From assembly GCF_026151205.1 (NCBI RefSeq), contig NC_087072.1, positions 3,679,375 to 3,739,374 of the forward strand: DNA of 60,000 nucleotides, written 5' to 3'. This document shows, in pieces, positions 10,801 through 22,200 of this stretch. The stretch is from Bolinopsis microptera. Lineage: Eukaryota; Ctenophora; Tentaculata; Lobata; Bolinopsidae. The position numbers and the translations under genes are program-made. Below the pieces are notes generated by a model. The model was not told where the DNA came from and ran no database searches. It saw only the letters and a program-made list of their open reading frames with translations. Each line of letters begins with the position of its first letter. Within the stretch, counting starts at the first letter, position 1.

Positions 10801-13800
10801 ACTATAACGTGTTAAATTATTCTATCGCTAACGAATGTTATATATATCCAATACTTAGTTTATTTACCTTGATGTCAGAAGCTCCATTCTGGCCCCTTAA
10901 ATAAGTGTACTTCACTAGACTTAAAACATACAAGTATGTGACCCACGAGTCACTAGCACAGGAGCAGTCCTGTGCTATAATTATCATGACAGTGTTAAGA
11001 CGGGGAGCTCTCGCGGTTCCCAGCATATAATCGTGGTGCAGGAGGTAATGCACCAGTCCATTGAGGTTGGGTGTCACTATATTAGTGGAACTGTACGATC
11101 CCTGACCCTGGTGAGACCTGAAGGAGGATATGGTCGAGGTAAGTGATAGCCCGCATCTCCTGGCTAATCAGGCATGATCATATTTCGAGAGCAGTAGGTA
11201 CGCTCTCGTGGAGCCTATAATAAGTATCCTGACCTAGGTTTTATTAGTGTGTTTCGGTCCACCCCTTTGTAGATATTATCGTTTCAACTGAGCGTTGTGT
11301 CTTACATTCCCCTACTCATCCCCCTTCACTCGCTATCCCGAGAGAAAAGGTCACGTTCGTCAACATTCCAGAGAACATGATCAATGATGACACTGTAAGC
11401 CTACTCAGCCTCGGTCCAGGGTATGCCCTAACCCCACGACTGGACAAGAAAGGAAAGGAGGCCTTACTCACTACGGTACAGGAGAATATTGCTGCAATGG
11501 CCATTAATGTACGTTGGAAAGAGTTATTTGCTAACACCTACTCAACTAAGACGCTTAAACAACATTTGAAGAACATTGCACAATACGAGCAAACTTACAC
11601 TCGTGCTCCACCTCTAGCAGACACTACCGTCGAGAACAAATTGGGTGCACTTCGAAGAGATCTGATCAACATCACCAAGACAGCTCAAGTCACACCCAAT
11701 CTCACTCCAAAACAACGAACTGCTCTCAGAAACCTGAAGAACAATGAAGACCTTCAAATTTCCGTCGCTGACAAAACAGCAGAGTTTGTAGTAATGCCTA
11801 AAGAAGATCACATCAGGACAACTACAACTCACCTCAACAATGGAAACGTCTACAAGAAGATCGACATACCACAGGATAAACTGGGCAAACAAAAGTACAT
11901 AACCAAGTTAACTAAAACTCTAGAAGACGATGTTAACTCAACATTCAAGAACATTGCCAAGAGTCGTAATCTCCCTCAAGATGTTACTAACCTGTTAATG
12001 AGCCATCACACCACCCTCGCTACTACAAGAGTGATGCTTAAAACCCACAAGTACACAAGTGATCAGATCAAGACTCTTAACCCTGACACAATGAAAACTA
12101 GACCTATTGTTTCAGGCTGCAACTCCCCTTTCCACAAAATCCTTTGGTTCGTCTGTCACATTCTATCTCCTCTGATGAATCTAGTACCTTCACATTTGAA
12201 AAACACTCACGATTTTCTTCGAAGGATTAGAAACATCACACCAAATGATCTGAAGAGTCTTACTTTCTTTACAGCAGACGTCGAAGCTTTATACACCAAC
12301 ATCAACGTACTAACAGCAATAGAAGATGTCATGGAATTTGCCAAAGAAAATAGACAGTCAATCAGTACATACGGTCTCCATCTCTCTGATTTACAAGAAC
12401 TACTAGAGACAACCCTAGGAAAGTCATATTTTGTCTACAACAATCAAGTCTACCTACAGCTTCTTGGATTGTTCATGGGAACCAACCCTGCGCCTATACT
12501 AGCTACTGTCAAAATGTGGAAACTGGAAAAACTTTCAGTCTACGTAGACCTGAGGATAACACTGCCCACCTACAGCAGGTTTTACGACGATCTAAACGGA
12601 GCCACCACCAACAGACGAAAAGCTCAGCAACTGTGCAACCTCATCGAACAACAAGATCCTGACAAACTTATCAAACTAACTGTAGACTACCCTGACTCAG
12701 ATGGAATAGTACATTCTAGACTCTATAGAAAACCACAGAAAAAGCCACTCACCCTCCACTACAACTCTCATCATACAACACGTACAAAGAATGCTACTGT
12801 TGAGAGTATGTACAACACCGCAGAGGCAGTCTCTAACAACAGAGAAAACGAGAAGTACTCAGAAAAGATGATAGATAAACTTTTCATCAACAACGGCTAC
12901 ACTGATAGAGTCTTAGAAACCATAAAGAACAAGAGAAAACGTAGAATGAGAATTAATCAGAACGTACAGAACAAAGACCAAGACGGAGCGATTCTCAAAC
13001 TACCCTATGTCAACGAAGCTACTAGTCGCAAATACAGAGATGCTGTCAGACATAGTGGACTCCCCATCAAAATTGTCGAGAAACCTGGACGGAAACTGAA
13101 GGATCTCCTTACAGACTCCAGACCCCTTGACAAGAAATCCTGTTCAACATCAAACTGCAGAACATTGATTGAAATAAATTTTCGTGCACATACAGAATGA
13201 ATGGTTAATAATTTAATATATATGTAGACCAAGCTCTGTGCACGGGATGCTTCCTGGAAGAATCCAGTTCTTTTAGCGGGGCACCCTACCTAAAGCCAAA
13301 TTGAGATATAATAATCATATTCCTAGGGAAATAATCAGAAATCGAATACCAATCAAATAATATGATATATAGGAGTAGTAACCATATTTACTATGCAAAA
13401 TGCCCCAACCACATAGTGTAAATTTATATAAAATTCAAATTCCATATCATCATTAAACCTCAATAGTCAATATAATAGCCCAAGCAAAATTAAATAACTT
13501 CTTATATACCTTACTGTCATACTACAAATTAATTAAACATTTGAAATCTGTTAACCAGAGAATAAATTTCTAAACCTAATGCAAGTAAAATAATTTAGAT
13601 GCAATAATGAATGCCTAATGTGAGTATCATCTGTCAATGTCCTTGTAAAACAGTCTGTACAAGAGATATGAGCAGCTTTAACCGATGGAGCTTTAACCGA
13701 TGGAGAATGCACCACAACTAATACCGTCTACCACATCACTTGCGAAGTAGACAATTGCACCGAGAACTATGGTGGGGAAACATACAGACCAATCAAGTGC

Positions 13801-15295
13801 AGGTTCGACGAGCATTACCGTAGTGCGGCAAATCCAACAGCAAAATCTTACGAAGATAAGCCACTAGCAAAGCACTACAGGGAAAGTCACCCTCAGCACA
13901 AAGGCCCGCCAAAGTTAAAACTTCAAATCGTAGATATAGAGGAACATCACTCATCAACAGAAAGATTAAAGAAGCCCGATTTTTAGTTGAAAATAAACCA
14001 ACACTCAACGATAAAACAGAGTTGAACAATCTAACACAGTTTTTAGTTGAGTGACGTGTAAATAGTAATATTCTCGTTTAAATTTCACTCCTCTGCTGTC
14101 CATTAATTATTTTATCTCTTTTAATCTTTTATCTCCTGTACACGTCACGCTATTCGTTAATTCTCAGATGAGCCCTATTTGATAAAATTTTGTCAGTTTT
14201 ATGTTCATATTTGCTCTGATTTCGTTTAAAACTATTTTACGGTTGATAACTATTTAACAGTTATATATTTTGTTTGAAATAAATTTCGTCGTCAAATTTT
14301 TAATGTGAATATTGATCGTTATAATTGAATTAATACTATTTCAGAATATGAGTATGACGTAGAAATGTCGATACGTTATTCAGCTATTTATTTCCATTAG
14401 AATCTGTCTTCACTGAGTCTATTCAGAAACAATCAGAAATTTGAATAAAAGAACTATCAAATCATGAGACTCAAAAACACTACACGAATCCACCAGATTG
14501 AAGTAGAACTTCAATCCTAGAAACTGTACCTGAAGTAGGACCATCTCCCAGAAGCCAGTCAAATCTGAAACTTTGGTAGGAGGTGTGTAAGTAGGACTGA
14601 GGGCGTCGTCTATCATACGCTGATACTGCTTTCTCAGCTTACTCGTCACCAACAGACGCGCTTTTCCACTGAATGCTTCCATATCACCCCTCACTAAAAA
14701 AATAAGGGTTTAATGGGTTCGTCACAATTTTAGGGAGGGTGATTATAAATACTAAACACAAGTGAAGGGTGAATGTAGTAGAAGTAAGTACAAACCATTT
14801 TCCGATATCTCAGATTCCGGGGTGTTGTAACTTTCAATTTCATCCGCAAGTTTTAGTAACTTTGTACCCGCTTTGTCCATGAGATCCTGACAGCCCTGAA
14901 CTCCTGCCACGTGCTCCGCTCCGAAATGTTTTAACACGGCACTGTCTGAGAACAGTCCGTCTCGCTTGTTGTTTAGAGCCTGAGGGGACTGAGGGTGACG
15001 GATGAGTCAGGATAAGAACGTTATTTTTTTCGAGAGTAAAACATATTGATATCATAAATAGGCAAAGAACGGGGACCGGAGAATCTATAGCAAATAGTCA
15101 ATTTAAAAGATGCTATGTTCGAAAAAATGTGTTGATTAAAACCAAGTGTACCTTTTCTCGGTCAAGTTTTTGTTTCTTCAGAGTGTCCTCCTTTTCCACT
15201 GCTCGTCTGCTACTCCGTCGCTTCTTTGGTGTGAACCGGTCGAAAACATACTCTGGATCCGCGAGGACTGCTGACCTGGTAGATACAGGTGCCAT
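7859..15295 (-). CDS. GKAP-domain protein (DLGAP/HURP-like), 255 aa, five exons
   Basis: Exons by GT-AG boundaries and phase: 15295-15152, 14979-14796, 14693-14530, 8355-8196 and 7974-7859 (768 nt, 255 codons plus TAA; all joins keep frame). The GKAP core is clear: ARLLVTSKLRKQYQ, then LTGFWEMVLLQ split by the big intron from LDQVDTDYADLLKLKENNW, matching the FWDM...F..L..L..NNW pattern of DLGAP proteins. The N-terminus is basic (KKRRSSRR); the C-terminus is a K/A-rich helix ending GKENDD, a KEN box of the kind read by APC/C. Vertebrate DLGAP5/HURP is a mitotic spindle factor and DLGAP1-4 are synaptic scaffolds; this version is much shorter. Small size, KEN box and nearby CDC25 favour a mitotic role (inference). 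The third intron (8356-14529) carries a minisatellite and a Penelope-like element. Confidence 0.82.
8465..9149. repeat. Minisatellite (~31-34 bp unit, about 20 copies) built from a splice donor
   Basis: Units of the form CTAGAAACTGTACCTGAAGT with AGAACTTCAAT or AGAGCTACAAT variants, 31-34 bp long. On the gene strand each unit reads CTTCAG|GTACAGTTTCTAGG, which is exactly the exon/intron junction of the GKAP exon ending at 14530. A single related copy sits next to that exon (14500-14540). The array therefore consists of repeated copies of the gene's own 5' splice site and lies inside the same intron, beside the retroelement. Confidence 0.9.
9147..9595 (+). repeat. PLE terminal repeat, left (inverted copy)
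   Basis: The segment from CTTTTATTCAAATTTCTG to GTTGAGTGTTGGTT is the reverse complement of 13996-14451 with few differences; the right copy has a small extra CT/TTTA-rich insertion near 14115-14135. I searched it for a hammerhead core and did not find one. Confidence 0.85.
9596..11376 (+). other. PLE 5' region
   Basis: Between the left terminal repeat and the RT start the sequence turns notably GC-richer (about 10080-10800), unlike the host DNA around it. It contains no long open frame. It probably holds the element's promoter/leader; whether 10080-11200 includes another inserted repeat cannot be settled by reading. Confidence 0.4.
11377..13986 (+). CDS. Penelope-type reverse transcriptase with GIY-YIG-like endonuclease (apparently spliced)
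   Basis: The first exon (ATG 11377 to 13183) starts with the PLE signature TVSLLSLGPGYALTPRLD and carries RT motif A FTADVEALYTNI, motif B LGLFMGTNPAPILAT and motif C YSRFYDD. A 492-nt segment, 13184-13675, begins GTGCAC and ends GAGCAG; removing it keeps frame and joins a 102-codon tail to TAG at 13984-13986. That tail reads ECTTTNTVYHITC, then YGGETYRPIKCRFDEHYRSA, the GIY-YIG module of PLEs (Tyr, Tyr/Gly and Arg positions visible). Unspliced, the frame stops at 13200 without the endonuclease. PLEs are known to retain introns. The 15-bp unit AGCTTTAACCGATGG is doubled at the second exon's start. An insertion instead of an intron remains possible. Confidence 0.85.
13996..14451 (+). repeat. 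PLE terminal repeat, right (inverted copy)
   Basis: Reverse complement of 9147-9595; begins AACCAACACTCAACG, just 10 bp after the endonuclease stop, and ends AATTTGAATAAAAG. Followed by a ~45-bp tail up to the putative target duplication. Confidence 0.85.
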
Positions 15296-15820
15296 ATCTT
15301 CTGTTCAATAGGTCGGTAGGTTAGATATTTATTATTTATTATATTGCGTTCCGGGAGGGAATATTTTTTTAAACTTTGGAAATAAAAACTAAATAAACCG
15401 AACTTGATGTATGTATTGAAAATTAAGCGAGGCAGTAATGATCATAAATAAAACAGCATTGATTTAAAAATTTACATTTAATGAAATAGATATTTTTACT
15501 CTTTTTATCATGTTGTGTTGGGCAATTTATTTTAAAAATCTATAATACAGGGGGGACACAATGACATATTTTAACTTAGGCTAATCTGCGATAATTCGAA
15601 CATATTTTTTATAAGCCTTTCACAGACGCTTCAAATGAATAAGACTGATTTCAGTTTTTTACAGATAATTTTTTCTTCAACTAATTTGTAACTCAAAATT
15701 AGACGTTGCATCCCCCAAACACCAACACAACGTAACATTTCACCCAGAAACAAAAGAAATCTTTATACAAAAACAATTTCCAGATCGTAAAAGTGGAAAA
15801 TACATCAAGTCTTGAAAATT

Positions 15821-16090
15821 ATTCTTCTCGAATAATTTTCAAGACTTGATGTCAACTTATTATCGGAGAAAAAGACGATTTATAAAGGAGCAACCTAACA
15901 TTCTACCTACTCCTCATTTCTTAAGACGTCCACTACATGATGTTGCTCAACCGATTTGACTTATGTCCCTTAAGCGCTTTTAACTACCGTTCACCGAACC
16001 TTGACTGCGGCTTTGTTAACAAGGTTTGGCCGGTAGAGGGTCCGCAGTAGTCCCATTACCTTAGTATTGCTGTTCTACTACTAAAAAAAT
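15821..16090. repeat. 270-bp direct repeat, copy 1
   Basis: Begins ATTCTTCTCGAATAATTTTC and ends CTACTACTAAAAAAAT. It recurs at 16298-16567 with only a few differences (offset 477 bp). Immediately upstream, 15803-15857 forms a hairpin: ACATCAAGTCTTGAAAATTATT against AATAATTTTCAAGACTTGATGT. The layout (two ~270-bp repeats around ~207 bp) resembles a miniature LTR-type element or a tandem dimer; the ends are not TG...CA, so class is open. Confidence 0.7.
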
Positions 16091-16297
16091 AATAATCCCG
16101 ATAACACTCAACCTCTGCCTGATCCAGAGGATATCACCATTTTACCTTCACACAGACATCGAACGCTGTAAGAAGATGACGATCAGACCTCATTATTGAT
16201 GATCCCGCTCGTCGGAGAAGATAAAGACCTTGCTCAGCAATGGGTAGGGTTTGCAGTTTAGATAGCCATGTGGCACGCTGCAACTAAATTATTCGAG

Positions 16298-16567
16298 ATT
16301 CTTCTCGAATAATTTTCAAGACTTGATGTCAACTTATTATCGGAGAAAAAGACGATTTATAAAGGAGCAACCTAACATTCTACCTACTCCTCATTTCTTA
16401 AGACGTCCACTACATGATGTTGCTCTACCAATTTGACTTATGTCCCTTAAGCGCTTTTAACTACGGTTCACCGAACCTTGACTGCGGCTTTGTTAACAAG
16501 GTTTGGCCGGTAGAGGGTCCGCAGTAGTCCCATTACCTTAGTATTGCTGTTCCACTACTAAAAAAAT
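16298..16567. repeat. 270-bp direct repeat, copy 2
   Basis: Second copy of the 15821-16090 unit in the same orientation. It includes TTTATAAAGGAGC and GGTAGAGGGTCCGCAGTAG; no coding capacity seen. It ends about 100 bp before the stop codon of the second GKAP gene. Confidence 0.7.
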
Positions 16568-16667
16568 CAAACAAATTATGCAAAATTTAAAAAAGGTCAT
16601 CAAAATAAAAAGATACTATGCAAAATTTAGTTAGTCCTAAACAATCGGCTAAAACTTGGCCATGATT

Positions 16668-18241
16668 TTAATTCTCCTTGTTGTCAACTTTCTTTCTTCC
16701 TCTCCGTTTTGTGGCTGCAAATATTGTGAATAACTATGTATAATAAGTTGTCGAGTAAAAGAATAACTTGCATTTGAACATTCAAAGAATCAAGAAACCG
16801 CTAACTGATCGCTGAGGAGTTGAAAATGCCGTGGCTCAGTCAAATAAAACAATATCAAAACAAACACTCCATCTAATCCTAGTACGACTACTATAAGCTA
16901 GTGCAGATAATGTAAAACTAATACCTTTACGAGGGGTCTTTGCTTTTGGTTTCATGGGTTCGGGTGTGGCCCAGTTGTTATCTCTCATCTTACACAGTCT
17001 GGTATACTCCTCTTTCACCTCGGTTAACTGAGTAAACATTGCATGGTGACACGTGATCATGCAGTGCTCACGTGACATACGAATCCTCGCGCGTCATTAA
17101 TTAGTTATTTTCTTACTTATGAAGGGGTCAGATGCAGAATGTTAAGAAGGGGCTATTTGAGAAGTTACTTTCGAGATGACAGCGGAGAACATATTTTATT
17201 TCATGAAAATAGTCGAATTTTAAGTGATATGACAATGTTTTAACCCTCTCAAATGATCGATGATACGATTTCATTTAAATCTTCAAGTTATTGTTGACAG
17301 GGATTGTTCAGGTGGTCCTTATAACCAATTCTAATATGACGTTAATGAATACACGCATGAAAAATAAAATAAGAACATTGCTCTTAATGAAAAGCTGTGA
17401 AACGAACCGTGGGAACAAGCTCAGACCAGGCAGTCTCTAATTGGGGAATGGTTGGGGGTTCCGCCCCCTCGGGGGGATATAGCGCTGTTAACACCAACTT
17501 ATTAAAACCCCCTGATATTTTATCTTTAAGCAGGCTCTCCACATCTTCTACAAAGTTCTTCACCTGTTTTCGATCTGAAATGTGCTTGGTAAGTGGGAGA
17601 AATGAAATGAATGGTACAGCGCATAGCTTGAGAAATATACTGAAACTCACTATCAGCCTCACTAAAAAGTTTTATGTGAATTGTGTGAAACGTTGTTTAA
17701 CAAGCACTTGACATTGTAGATATTTTAAAATTAAATTGATTTGAGAGTGTTAAGAGTGAAAATCTTCAGGAATTCAATCGTAACTCAATACTGAATGACG
17801 ATAGTTATGATGCAATGGAAAATAATCAAAAAATCTTACTTGGATCAGTGTAACCAAATTTTGATCTCTCGGTCTCCATTTCATACTTGAATTCATTCAA
17901 TTCGCACATGGTCTCCTTCATAATTCTTTGACATCGGGATACACCAGCTATATGAGTCTCTGAAATCAAAGTTCAATATGGAATATAATATGGATAGTAT
18001 AAAGTATTTTGAATTCGACAGATAAGGATTAAGGAAGGCTGAACTTGAAATCACTTCCAATAAAAATTGTTGTAAAAAACTTATAATCTAAACACTTGAC
18101 ATGAGAAGTACCTTGACCGGTGAGGTTGAAGAATGATTTGCGTGTCTTCTTGGCACGTGGTTTGCGATCTGGAGTCAAGGAACAGTGCACGTGGGCAGGG
18201 TCGTTACGGACTGAGGCACGGGTTGTTCGGGTGGGTGCCAT
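16668..18241 (-). CDS. GKAP-domain protein paralogue, 188 aa, five exons
   Basis: Exons 18241-18112, 17959-17840, 17574-17408, 17027-16925 and 16714-16668 (567 nt, 188 codons plus TAA); all GT-AG joins keep frame. The start MAPTRTTRAS parallels MAPVSTRSA of the neighbour. The GKAP core is recognisable but divergent: IPQLETAWSELVPT then LTEVKEEYTRLCKMRDNNW, with the usual FW..M replaced by AW..L. Intron phases at the three shared internal junctions equal those of the 255-aa gene, so the pair arose by tandem duplication. The C-terminus is short and basic (KRRGRKK) and ends in DNKEN, again a KEN box. The exon-3 donor (ACG|GTTCGT) is weak. A role in mitosis like HURP is an inference from the KEN box and context. 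Confidence 0.72.
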
Positions 18242-19244
18242 TCTGATAAGGAACAGTTATGTTAAAATATTATTGACTATGAGTCTAAGTACCGTCGAAT
18301 AACCTTTTTTTGCGTAATTGTAAACAAATATTTGAAAATAAATAGAGCATAATATTATCATCGCTCTTGTTTTAAAAATTGCGGTTAACAAGAATGCTGA
18401 ATATGTCAATATGAGCTTCAGTTACCTTGGATGTCAGGAATAAGACAGAAGCAAATAAAACGTTCAGATTTTATTAAACCAAATAAGTTTGTAATTACAT
18501 AGCTTTTAAAAAACATGACACGTGACTGCCTCCATTGCCAACTGTGTAGGTTTCAAACAATCAGAACTAATTGAAAAGTTTGAACTAAAGTAACACAAAT
18601 AAGCTTCGGAGGCATTCCAATAACTCCTTGTCCCATGTTTTACACAACATACAAATAATTCGATAATGATACAGTCAAACCTTTACTTTTCATGCGTTAA
18701 TTTACCAGGTCTCTCCGTTACCAGGATTATTTCTGTTATCCCAATTGAAAATGTAATATGTACTGGTTTCAAGTATGTAAATCCCACCTCTGTTTACAAA
18801 TTTTAAACAAGCATTTTGACATTCCTCGAGTAGCCCGGTTTATAGAGGTTTGGCTGTACATTAATTTTTAAATGTTATATATATTGTATAATAGTTAAGC
18901 TCCAAAATGTCAGCGCTCAGTCAACCTTTTAAATAAGGTGAAGTCGCAACTTGAGTTCAGTCAAATTTTGAGAATGGGATTATAAGAACATATTGATATA
19001 AAAACATAACATATTATCAATTTTAGTTTTTAGTACTCGCATAAATAAAGAGCTATTACCATTAATTTCGTAAAGAGGAATATGAAAGAATATAATTTTT
19101 ACAATAGAGTTTACAGTTTGAAATTTTTACAGTTTACACCTAAAATCCAGTGTCATGGTCACTGGGCCCACCATCTACAATAAAAGACACGTTATATCCT
19201 GCTAACAATATAAATTACTACTATCAAGTTGGGCAGACGACTTG
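18242..19244. other. Intergenic region between GKAP paralogue and CDC25
   Basis: About 1 kb of AT-rich sequence. It should contain the promoter of the 188-aa GKAP gene and the 3' UTR of CDC25; no repeat or further gene is evident. Confidence 0.5.
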
Positions 19245-22200
19245 TTAAGGCATCTGGAGCTGTCTAGAAGATTTGGTCCTCTTTTTCATCCCCCGCACGG
19301 TTGCCTGGCCATTGTCTCCTGAAATTTGGTGAAACTAGTCGTGAGGGGTCAAGATGGCTTTAAAACTATTGATTAATGAAATTTATTTAGTGGTGTTTTT
19401 TTTAAAGAGGACTGCGGATGTACCAGACCAAAAATGTCGATCTTTGCCGAAGTTATGGCTTATGTTTTTATTTCACAATTAAAATACATTTTACAGCAAT
19501 TTGTTTAAATTACATTTACATAAGACCAAATTGTCTATAATGAGGCAATAACAATATTCAATAAAGATTAGAGTTATACTAATGAAACTGTAATTCCATT
19601 TCACATACAATTTTCTATCATGTAATTTCATAGAAAATTGAAATTGAAGTATTAGAGTTACAGTCAATGGTAGCTGTAAAAAGGGTGCCAAAAATATCTT
19701 AAAATAATTTATTTAATTTACCTGTGACCTGCTTGGTAACTCTCAACCAATGAGCTAGCTCTGTCTCAAACAAGGGATCCAACATTAGAGTGTAGTTTTG
19801 TGGTATACACAGTTCAGGAAATTTGGGGTAGAAATCCTGAGGGGGTTTGGTATTAATACGATACAAAGCTGAAAACGGGATCAATGAACTTAACGTCCAA
19901 CCAATGTTGTACATCGAGAAAAAAAACCTTGTCAATATAATCTGTTATACGGTTCGCCACTATAGTTCATGAACATAGCTGGGATGAGAACAATTACCTT
20001 GTAACCTCCGTGAAGAATATAGATTTCAGGATAAAATAGTTTTGGATAGTTCTGTTTGTTCATTGTTCTATCCGTTTTCCTGACATACCGGCACATCTTC
20101 GGTCCACGCTTCGAACTAAACTCGCAATGAAATATCACCACCTTAGATATGACAGGAGTTATTGACAGTTATCGCATTTATTGAATGGTGGACATTGAGG
20201 AGGAAAAGAAAACAGTGCTCAACTAATAAAGGAATATACCTGTCGGACGGTTTCAAATGTTGGATTGCTGAAGTAAGAATCAGTCATTTGTTCTTGTGTC
20301 ACGATGTTTATTGCTCCCTTAATGTGTCCTCCTTCGTATTCGTAAGGATATCTGACAAGTATATCATATAATCATAATTATAATATAACTTCATAGCCGC
20401 TTTCAAATAAAAGTATCAGGCAAATTTGCAAGAGCTCACGTTTTTAGATGATGACTCCTATTGATGAGTACTATGAATTAGCTCTATCAGTATATTGAAT
20501 ATTAACCTATTATCAAATATGAGATAGTTGTCAATAACGCCATCGAACTTTCCGTTAATTAGGTCAGCTACAGTTTGATGAGATACACATTTAAAATCGC
20601 TGTGTTCGCTGCTACAGGTGGAGTCGTATGGCAGCAAATATTCCCTGCTGTTATCTCCTGATAGGGGCCGGAATTAAATTAGGTTATCTTATCATCTTGT
20701 CATCATAGTCACGATCAAGCTTATAGTCAGGGACGAAACGGAATCTCGTTAGCTTTTCGTGTTAAAAGCGATTTCTCAACGGTTATCACCTCTCTAGATG
20801 ATTCTTAAAACATTTGGACTTCATTGCATTTTTGAAATAAATGCAATGAGGGCGTTTTCGGCCACACCCTTTTTCAGGGTTTCGCGGTCACTCGAATTTT
20901 TGTATATCAGCTCAGGAAGGTCTAAAAGACTATTCTGATACACCAAAATGTGCCTAATAGCCACATTTATATACAACTTATGAAGCAACATATACCTTAA
21001 AATGCTTCGTTTCGGAATTATGGCCGAAAAAACGGTTTTTGGCTTGACGCAGTTCATAATTTCCGTGATTTTTGGCATTTCCGCCTAGGAAGGTCGTAGA
21101 GACTATTCTGATATACTAAAATGTACATAATGGCCACATTTATGTACAACTTATGAAGCAACATATACCCTAAAAGGCTTACTTTCGGAAATGTGGCTGA
21201 AAAACGAATTTTTGCCGAGCGAACAAGACAGTATTCACAAATGGGCTATTGGACTGTTAACTAAAAAGGTCTTAAAGAAGACTCATGAGGAACATAGCAT
21301 TTGTCACAAGATGTAAGATGACTCACTTTGTGTCCAGAAACACTCACAAAAATTGTAGAATAATCTACTTTATTGGGCATCTCTCTTAATGGGCCAGGAC
21401 AGCAGCATATTTGTGTCTTACGAAAGGTCAATTTTTCAAAATTACGGTTTCTTTAGTAAAGGTCAAAGTAAAGGTCAAAGGGTCAGTTGCTAACAGCAAA
21501 TTGTTTGCAATTGCCGACTCATGCACATCATATACTCAAAAACGTTCACTTTAGGAGTGATTAGTAAATAAGTTTAACTATACTGCATGATTTGTGAAAA
21601 CTCCAACAATTTTTCATTGGCACCAATTTAGCCAAAATGTAATGACCAAAATTCAACTTTTAATTTATTCATTCCATAAAACCATATTGTTGCTTGACCG
21701 CTGACCAGTACCCCACTTTATAATTATAATTGACTTCACTGCCTCGACCAATATTGGTCTGTAATCCCTGGATTGAGATCTGTTGGCTGCAGTTTAATTT
21801 AGCTCATTTACCATTTAAATAGTAATACCGCAGTGGTTTGGTTCGCATAGATTTTCCCATCGTATGATAATGTGTGTCATTCCCTCGTTTTTTAATCAAG
21901 TGGTTACTAGCTAGCTCTTTTGTTATTACAGCTGCCTCGAGATCTTATCTAGGGCACTAATGCATTAGTACTAAAACACTAGAACTGTAATTCTAGAACT
22001 TCAGATTAAGATTACTTGACTGAATGGCAGGGTTCGAGATTCGACTCTAAAACTCTCAGTTTAGGAGTGATTAGTAGATGTAGTATGACTATGCCGGGCC
22101 AGACTCATTTCGAGAACAGTGGATTTCAGGCGGAAATAGGGCGGTTTGAAAATCTGACATATAAATTTGTGTGTAAAAAAGGGTGTATTAGTTTCCGGGT

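Larger units (their letters stand above)
9150..14499 (+). mobile_element. Penelope-like retroelement (PLE), about 5.35 kb
   Basis: A plus-strand reverse transcriptase plus GIY-YIG-type endonuclease lies between inverted ~450-bp terminal repeats (9147-9595 and 13996-14451), with a ~45-bp extra tail at the right (14452-14499). Inverted or direct pseudo-LTRs plus a short tail are typical of PLEs. GAAGTAGAACTT occurs on both sides (9138-9149 and 14500-14511), a plausible 12-bp target duplication, although the same words occur in the adjacent minisatellite. The element is antisense to the host gene, inside its third intron. The RT frame is unbroken over 607 codons, so the copy may be young. Confidence 0.85.
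15296..16667. other. Spacer between the two GKAP genes, mostly repeat
   Basis: 1.4 kb between the genes. The part next to the first gene is AT-rich without signals; 15800-16567 is occupied by the two 270-bp direct repeats described separately. Confidence 0.6.

Noticed and set aside
10838-11537. Minus-strand frames upstream of the reverse transcriptase
   Set aside because: Short, no homology visible, within the PLE leader and antisense to the RT start.
14150-14200. Hammerhead ribozyme in the PLE terminal repeat (CAGATGAG near 14166)
   Set aside because: The conserved CTGANGA core is not present, and I could not place a matching GAAA and stem III.
22020-22070. GGGTTCGAGATTCGACTCT as a tRNA B box / T arm
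   Set aside because: No acceptor stem, D arm or anticodon arm can be formed around it; duplicated as part of the palindrome block.
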